Shown here: positions 34,217-38,308 of the stretch, piece by piece | How positions within the stretch are numbered: position 1 is the first letter of the stretch | How the letters are laid out: the number at the start of each line of letters is the position of its first letter | Assembly: GCA_028280105.1 (NCBI GenBank) | Contig: JANQML010000046.1 | Span: 1-38,308, forward strand | Source: Desulfobacula sp. | GTDB lineage: Bacteria > Desulfobacterota > Desulfobacteria > Desulfobacterales > Desulfobacteraceae | DNA length: 38,308 nt | Direction of reading: 5' to 3' | Translations under genes and position numbers: made by a program | Notes under the pieces: model-generated | What the model saw: only the letters and a program-made list of their open reading frames with translations | Database searches by the model: none | Told to the model about the DNA's origin: nothing

Positions 34217-35147
34217 TTCGCGGATCCAGCAGGGAGGATATAATATCCACCAAAAGGCTCACAGAGACGTAGCATAAGGTGCTGAACAGTGCATATGCCT
34301 GAATAACCGGTAAATCCCGTGCAGTAATTGCTTCGATGATGTACCTTCCCAGGCCCGGCCAGCTAAAAATAGTTTCAACAATAATCGTACCGCCCAGCAG
34401 CGATCCCAATGTCAAGCCCATCATGTTGAGCAGTGGAACCAGTGCGTTTAAGAATGCATGAAACCAGAGAACCCTTTTTTTTGAAGCACCGCGGGCCATG
34501 GCGGAAGTAATAAAGGGCCGCCCCTTGATTTCCAGGAGACTTGCCCTTAATAAACGGGACCAGATTGCGGTAATATCTATGGCTAAAACAAAGGCGGGCA
34601 GCCAGACCTGATTCCAGTGGCCGCTCAGTACCACCTGGCCCCAGCCCATCCCGATAATAACAAAATGAATCAGGAAAAGAGATATGATAAAAGAAGGAGA
34701 TGCCGCCCCGATCAGTGCAAAGATGCGAAATAAGTGGTCCGGCCATCGGTTATGGTAGTAGGCGGAAAACAGACCTGCAGGAATGGCAAATAGAGCGGCC
34801 AAAAAAAAGGCGGTAAGTGCCAGTTTGAGAGTTTGCGGGAGCCGTTTTAAAAATTCCGAAGTAATGGGTTTACCTGTCTGCCAGGAAATACCGAAATCTC
34901 CTTTTACAATATTTGCCGACCAGGATAAAAACCTTATAATTACCGGCTGATCCATTTTCAGCTCACGGCGCATCTCACTGATTTCAAAGTCTGTCGGTTC
35001 AATGATACCCCTGGCCTGTAAAATTCTCCTGCTAGGATCGCCCGGAGCAAGCGGCAGTATTGACCATATCAATACTGCCGCACCGATGATCGATAAAACC
35101 GACTGGCAGAACCTGTTTTGCAATCTATGCCGTTTAAACACACCCAT
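34197..35147 (-). CDS. Peptide/nickel-type ABC transporter permease (DppB/NikB type)
   Basis: 316 residues with an N-terminal membrane segment, PLAPGDPSRRILQARGIIEPTDFEISEMRRELKMDQPVIIRF (the usual DppB periplasmic stretch), and ARGASKKRVLWFHAFLNALVPLLNMMGLTLGSLLGGTIIVETIFSWPGLGRYIIEAITARDLPVIQ, the EAA loop and conserved C-terminus of the family. It pairs with the DppC-type permease to form the channel. It lies 21 bases after the binding-protein gene and overlaps the next permease by 20 bases. Its ribosome site is weak, which suggests coupled translation. Confidence 0.93.
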   Translation of the reverse strand: MGVFKRHRLQNRFCQSVLSIIGAAVLIWSILPLAPGDPSRRILQARGIIEPTDFEISEMRRELKMDQPVIIRFLSWSANIVKGDFGISWQTGKPITSEFLKRLPQTLKLALTAFFLAALFAIPAGLFSAYYHNRWPDHLFRIFALIGAASPSFIISLFLIHFVIIGMGWGQVVLSGHWNQVWLPAFVLAIDITAIWSRLLRASLLEIKGRPFITSAMARGASKKRVLWFHAFLNALVPLLNMMGLTLGSLLGGTIIVETIFSWPGLGRYIIEAITARDLPVIQAYALFSTLCYVSVSLLVDIISSLLDPRIAQRWV

Positions 35148-35168
35148 TGTTGCTTTGGGTTATGCTGT

Positions 35169-36719
35169 TTACGGTGCCGTCTGCCAGGTGATATGACGTC
35201 GGTAGCTGGACACCTGGTAATCCTTCCATTCAGGCGATGCAACCACCATAAACCGTTTAAATGCACTGGACAAAACATAGACATTCTCGCTGACAAGGAT
35301 CTCCTGAGCCTGTCGCAGCAGATCAAATTGCTGCTCCGTGTCAAATGTTGTCTGAAGTTTACGCCCGATTTTATCGATTTCAGAATTGTTAATCCCGCCA
35401 AAATTCCAGTCTCCGCCTGTGGTGAACCGTCTGATGTAAGGTTGTATATAATCACCGGTTCCGGACAAAGAACCGGTCAGGCCGATGGAGCAATGCCAAC
35501 CTCTTTTATTCTCTTTCTGGAATCCTCTGACATCTTCATTGACATTCAGGTTGACATCCATTCCGATCTTAGACAACTGGCTTTGAACGGCAATACAGAC
35601 GGTTTTTACTTCCGGGCCTCGCGGTGAAAGAAGCAAAAAGATCGAAAGTGGTTTCCCGTCTTTGTACCGTATGCCGTTTTTACCTTTTTTCCATCCTGCT
35701 TTATCGAGAATCTGTCCGGCCATTTCGGGGTCATATGTCTGATTATGAACGGCGTAAGGCAGATCAGATGGATATATCCCTTTGGCTTCGATAAAAACCC
35801 CATCACTGACATCCTCTGCGATCTGTCTGTAATTGATTCCCATGCTGAATGCCCGTCTCACCCCTAAGTCATCAAAAGGAGGGGCTTGGAGATTGATATA
35901 TATTAAAAGGGATTGAAGGGCTTTTTCAGATACGTTAAAGTATGCATCCTTTCTGTTTTTCAAAGTATATGACGCTTCAAACGGCGGATAGAATGCAAGG
36001 TCTGCCTCGCCGCTTTGAATTGCGTTGATTCGTGCCTGTTCATCGGGAACAACTCGGATTTCAATCTCTTCCAGTGCCGGCTTTCCTTGCCAATAGCCGT
36101 CAAATCGTTTCAATTTAAAATATTCAGGGTCGTATTCAATAATCTCATATGGTGCTGTAAAGGCACCTTTGCCGGCAATCTTTGACATATCGCCGCCGGC
36201 CTGCTCCATCACATCGGCATCATAGACAAAAAGACTTGCATTTCTTGCTGCCAATGCCCTGGGGATACTGCTGTTGGGATCGGGTGTGGTCAGCACCACT
36301 TCCATGGGGCCGGTCACTTTTACTTTACTTTCACCGAGAAGGAGTTTCGCCCGTTTACTCTTTTCCAGCTGCCGTTGAATCGCTTTTGCTGCAGCCCGGC
36401 CATCCAGTTTTTTACCATTCTGGAATACAATTCCGTTTCTAATGGTTAATTTCCAGTTCAGATCATCGATTTTTTCAAGTGACTTTAAAACATTCGGCAC
36501 AATCTCCCCTTGCTCTGTCACCTTCATGAATGTATCTGTCGCTGCCCAGTCAAATAACCAATGGGAGCCACTCATTGCAGGGTCGATACTCGCGCATTTA
36601 TAGGAGTTTAGAATTCTGAGTTTCTTTTCTGAGGCCGACACACCGGCAGATAAAATGGTTAAAATGAATACTGTAAAAATAATAGAAACTAAACGGTTAA
36701 ATGGTTGATTGGCAATCAA
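35169..36719 (-). CDS. Family 5 (peptide/nickel) solute-binding protein, first gene of a cobalamin-riboswitch operon
   Basis: 516 residues. The start is TTG 36719, five bases after a perfect AAAGGAGG; no ATG is better placed. A signal peptide ends near VSA-SEKK (about residue 30). The SBP_bac_5 fold shows DWAATDTFMKVTEQGEIVPNVLKSLEKIDDLNWKLTIRNGIVFQNGKKLDG and, later, LGVRRAFSMGINYRQIAEDVSDG. There is no lipobox Cys, so it should be freely periplasmic. Because its leader holds a cobalamin riboswitch, I infer the ligand is cobalt, a cobalt chelate or a corrinoid precursor rather than peptides; binding residues do not prove this. Confidence 0.92.
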   Translation of the reverse strand: MIANQPFNRLVSIIFTVFILTILSAGVSASEKKLRILNSYKCASIDPAMSGSHWLFDWAATDTFMKVTEQGEIVPNVLKSLEKIDDLNWKLTIRNGIVFQNGKKLDGRAAAKAIQRQLEKSKRAKLLLGESKVKVTGPMEVVLTTPDPNSSIPRALAARNASLFVYDADVMEQAGGDMSKIAGKGAFTAPYEIIEYDPEYFKLKRFDGYWQGKPALEEIEIRVVPDEQARINAIQSGEADLAFYPPFEASYTLKNRKDAYFNVSEKALQSLLIYINLQAPPFDDLGVRRAFSMGINYRQIAEDVSDGVFIEAKGIYPSDLPYAVHNQTYDPEMAGQILDKAGWKKGKNGIRYKDGKPLSIFLLLSPRGPEVKTVCIAVQSQLSKIGMDVNLNVNEDVRGFQKENKRGWHCSIGLTGSLSGTGDYIQPYIRRFTTGGDWNFGGINNSEIDKIGRKLQTTFDTEQQFDLLRQAQEILVSENVYVLSSAFKRFMVVASPEWKDYQVSSYRRHITWQTAP

Positions 36720-36780
36720 ATGATCCTCCTTTAAGTAGATTTGTTCCCATGTTTAAAAAAAGATGAAAACAAGTCGCATA

Positions 36781-36818
36781 AAAAGCAAAAATCCCCTGCC
36801 TTTAAACAGACAGAGGAT
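36781..36818 (-). terminator. Rho-independent terminator, riboswitch expression platform
   Basis: On the minus strand an 11-bp stem (36818-36808 with 36801-36791, including G-U pairs) with a 6-base loop is followed by TTTTTGCTTTT. It lies between the cobalamin aptamer and the binding-protein gene, the expected place for B12-dependent termination. Confidence 0.85.
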
Positions 36819-36880
36819 CAGATCATATGTTTAACCTTATCCCATACCTCAATCCACGAAGGCAGTGTTTGGATTATTTT

Positions 36881-37060
36881 TCTGGCAGGTTTCCTGACTT
36901 GTGGTTCGTTTTACTAGCGTACCTTCCCAATGATATCCGTATCAAAGCAGATGATCATCAGTGGTATTTACGCCGTTCATCCCCACTTACAGTGGCGGGA
37001 CCGCAGCGGATTTGCACCGCTTTCCCTTTTCACCCGGTATGGGCACCAGATTTTGGAAGT
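36881..37060 (-). promoter_or_regulatory. Cobalamin (B12) riboswitch
   Basis: Reading the minus strand from about 37060, the conserved blocks appear in order: GGTGCCCATACCGGGTGAAAAGGGAA, then GGTGCAAATCCGCTGCGGTCCCGCCACTGTAA, and finally AGTCAGGAAACCTGCCA at about 36899-36883. These are the hallmark boxes of the cobalamin riboswitch. It is followed by a terminator and then the ABC transporter operon, so bound adenosyl- or methylcobalamin should turn the transporter off. Confidence 0.95.
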
Positions 37061-37089
37061 ATCTTGTCTTTTCTTATTTCCTTTGTCAA
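37061..37089 (-). promoter_or_regulatory. Promoter of the riboswitch-controlled operon
   Basis: On the minus strand TTGACA (37089-37084), a perfect -35, is 17 bases from CAAGAT (37066-37061), a weak -10. The start near 37054 would fit the 5-prime end of the aptamer. Confidence 0.5.
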
Positions 37090-37234
37090 GCCTTATATTC
37101 TGCAATTGGTGAACTGTTAAATTTCACCTGGTTCAGGGGACGTTGCCGTTTTTTTTTTTGATCCGGTCCATGTCTCAAAACTAGATTTTATCCGACACAG
37201 GTTCAATCGACCTGTTTTAAACCATTCAACGAGG

Positions 37235-37259
37235 GGGGGATTGTAAACAACAATCCCCC
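37235..37259 (-). terminator. Hairpin after the sugar dehydrogenase gene
   Basis: GGGGGATTGT and ACAATCCCCC form a 10-bp perfect stem with a 5-base loop, 14 bases downstream of the stop codon at 37274. No T-run follows on the minus strand, so termination strength is uncertain. From here to the riboswitch promoter (37090-37234) I see no gene. Confidence 0.55.
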
Positions 37260-37273
37260 GGCAATAGCTTGGG

Positions 37274-38308
37274 TTACGGTGCCATATCGCCGCGTTTTGC
37301 GGGTTTGAGCCGGATCAGCTGTCCGTTGTTTTCATCGGTCAACACATAAAGATACCCGTCCGGGCCCTGGCGCACGTCCCGTACCCGAGTCCCGAATCGC
37401 AGCTCACTCTGACCGGTGACCCGGCCGTCTTTGTCCAGAATGACCCGTCTTACAGACTGTTTGATCAGCGCCCCTGCAAACAGGTCCCCTTTCCAGTCCG
37501 GGAATTTGTCGCCGGAGTATACGGCCAAGCCGCTGGGTGCAATGGCCGTGAGCCAGACCAGCTTGGGGTCTTCCATGCCCGGTTTGGCCGTTTTTTCAGA
37601 AATGCGTGAACCGTCGAAGTACTCCCGGCTGAAGGTAACCGTGGGCCAACCGTAGTTGAGACCGGCCCGGGGCTGATTCAATTCATCCCCGCCCAATGCA
37701 CCGTGCTCGGAGACCCAGATCAGATCGCGGATGGGGTCATGGGCCAACCCTTGAACGTTGCGGTGTCCGTAGCTGTAAATGTCTTTGCTGGCACCGGGCC
37801 TTTCCAGCAGGGGGTTGTCTTTGGGGATACTTCCATCGTCGTTAACGCGGAGCAGGGTACCCAACTGGTTGGATGTGTTTTGAGAGTGTTCCCGAATGTA
37901 TTGGCCGTCCAGCTTGGTTGGCGGGTTGCCGCCATCGCCGATGCTGATGAGCAGGGTTTTGTCCGGCAGCCAGCAGAGCCGGGAACCGAAATGCTGGGTG
38001 CCGGTTTTTTCTACGTTGGTTTCATAGATAACCTCTACATTCTTCAAAACGCCGTCCGCGTACACAGCCCTTGCCACGCGGGTCTTATTGGCATTGACAT
38101 CACCATGGGCATAGCTCAAATAGACAAACGAATTGGTCTCAAAGTCCGGATGAATCACAATATCGAGCAACCCCCCCTGACCCTGGGCAAAGACCTGTGG
38201 AACGCCGGAAACCGGCTTGGGGTCAATAACACCGGTGCCGTCTGCCTGGATTCTGACAAGACGCAGCCGGCCGGGCCGTTCCGTAACCAGGATATCACCG
38301 GACGGCAG
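37274..38308 (-). CDS. PQQ-dependent aldose sugar dehydrogenase, 5-prime end outside window
   Basis: The frame stays open to the right edge (344 residues visible), so the internal TTG at 38170 is not the start. It matches the soluble PQQ glucose/aldose dehydrogenase (YliI-like) beta-propeller: GDILVTERPGRLRLV, GQGGLLDIVIHPDF, TQHFGSRLCW with the likely catalytic His, ISIGDGG, YGHRNVQGLAHDP, SEHGALGGDELN and NYGWPTVTF. Family members oxidise aldoses to lactones in the periplasm. The signal peptide would lie upstream of the window. No PQQ biosynthesis genes are in view, so the cofactor source is unknown. It is transcribed in the same direction as the riboswitch operon but lies upstream of it. 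Confidence 0.93.
   Translation of the reverse strand: MPSGDILVTERPGRLRLVRIQADGTGVIDPKPVSGVPQVFAQGQGGLLDIVIHPDFETNSFVYLSYAHGDVNANKTRVARAVYADGVLKNVEVIYETNVEKTGTQHFGSRLCWLPDKTLLISIGDGGNPPTKLDGQYIREHSQNTSNQLGTLLRVNDDGSIPKDNPLLERPGASKDIYSYGHRNVQGLAHDPIRDLIWVSEHGALGGDELNQPRAGLNYGWPTVTFSREYFDGSRISEKTAKPGMEDPKLVWLTAIAPSGLAVYSGDKFPDWKGDLFAGALIKQSVRRVILDKDGRVTGQSELRFGTRVRDVRQGPDGYLYVLTDENNGQLIRLKPAKRGDMAP

Noticed and set aside
36881..38308. Riboswitch as control of the sugar dehydrogenase gene
   Set aside because: Both are on the minus strand, but the dehydrogenase lies upstream of the aptamer; the aptamer and terminator point to the ABC transporter operon.

Overview
The window looks like chromosomal DNA of a strictly anaerobic, diderm bacterium. 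A sulfate-reducing Desulfobacterota lineage (Desulfobacterales-like) is my best guess. The basis is indirect: two TonB-dependent outer-membrane receptors, an oxygen-independent heme-degradation enzyme, a DsrE-family protein and a cobalamin riboswitch, in DNA of roughly balanced base composition. No rRNA, tRNA, insertion sequence or CRISPR array was seen, and the species cannot be named from the sequence.

Layout. 1-2964: 3-prime end of a modular polyketide synthase that enters from the left edge; its last module has a ketosynthase without the first catalytic His and a decayed acyltransferase-like region. 3083-8382: housekeeping and small genes: apt, a candidate orphan small RNA ending in a strong terminator, a DsrE-family protein, hpf, a Com-like zinc ribbon, an orphan DNA methyltransferase, a TIM-barrel isomerase and a GntR regulator. 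8745-16109: one tightly coupled seven-gene operon for anaerobic heme capture and breakdown (radical SAM HutW, TonB receptor, ECF S, T and duplicated A components, HutX, flavodoxin), with a good sigma70 promoter flanked by two copies of an operator-like motif. 16131-18482: a DtxR/MntR-type metal regulator divergent from a half-size ABC exporter. 18545-22717: an alpha/beta hydrolase and TonB receptor operon divergent from an AraC/PchR-like activator, with twin direct repeats in the shared control region. 22864-28524: a probable operon of a two-subunit molybdenum hydroxylase (isoquinoline 1-oxidoreductase type), a secreted M1-like metallopeptidase and a ChaN-family protein. 28627-31665: lon and a divergent MarR regulator. 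31683-37089: a peptide/nickel-type ABC transporter operon (binding protein, two permeases, fused double ATPase) behind a cobalamin riboswitch and intrinsic terminator. 37274-38308: a PQQ-dependent sugar dehydrogenase that runs off the right edge.

The common theme from 8.7 to 28.5 kb is acquisition of iron, heme and metals: heme import and oxygen-independent ring opening, a metal-sensing repressor, a regulated TonB receptor with an esterase-like hydrolase, and a ChaN-family heme-binding candidate. The transporter at 31.7-37 kb adds a B12-responsive, probably cobalt- or corrinoid-related import system. The most distinctive assembly is the heme operon, which pairs an outer-membrane TonB receptor with an ECF-type inner-membrane importer in place of the usual periplasmic-binding-protein HmuTUV system.
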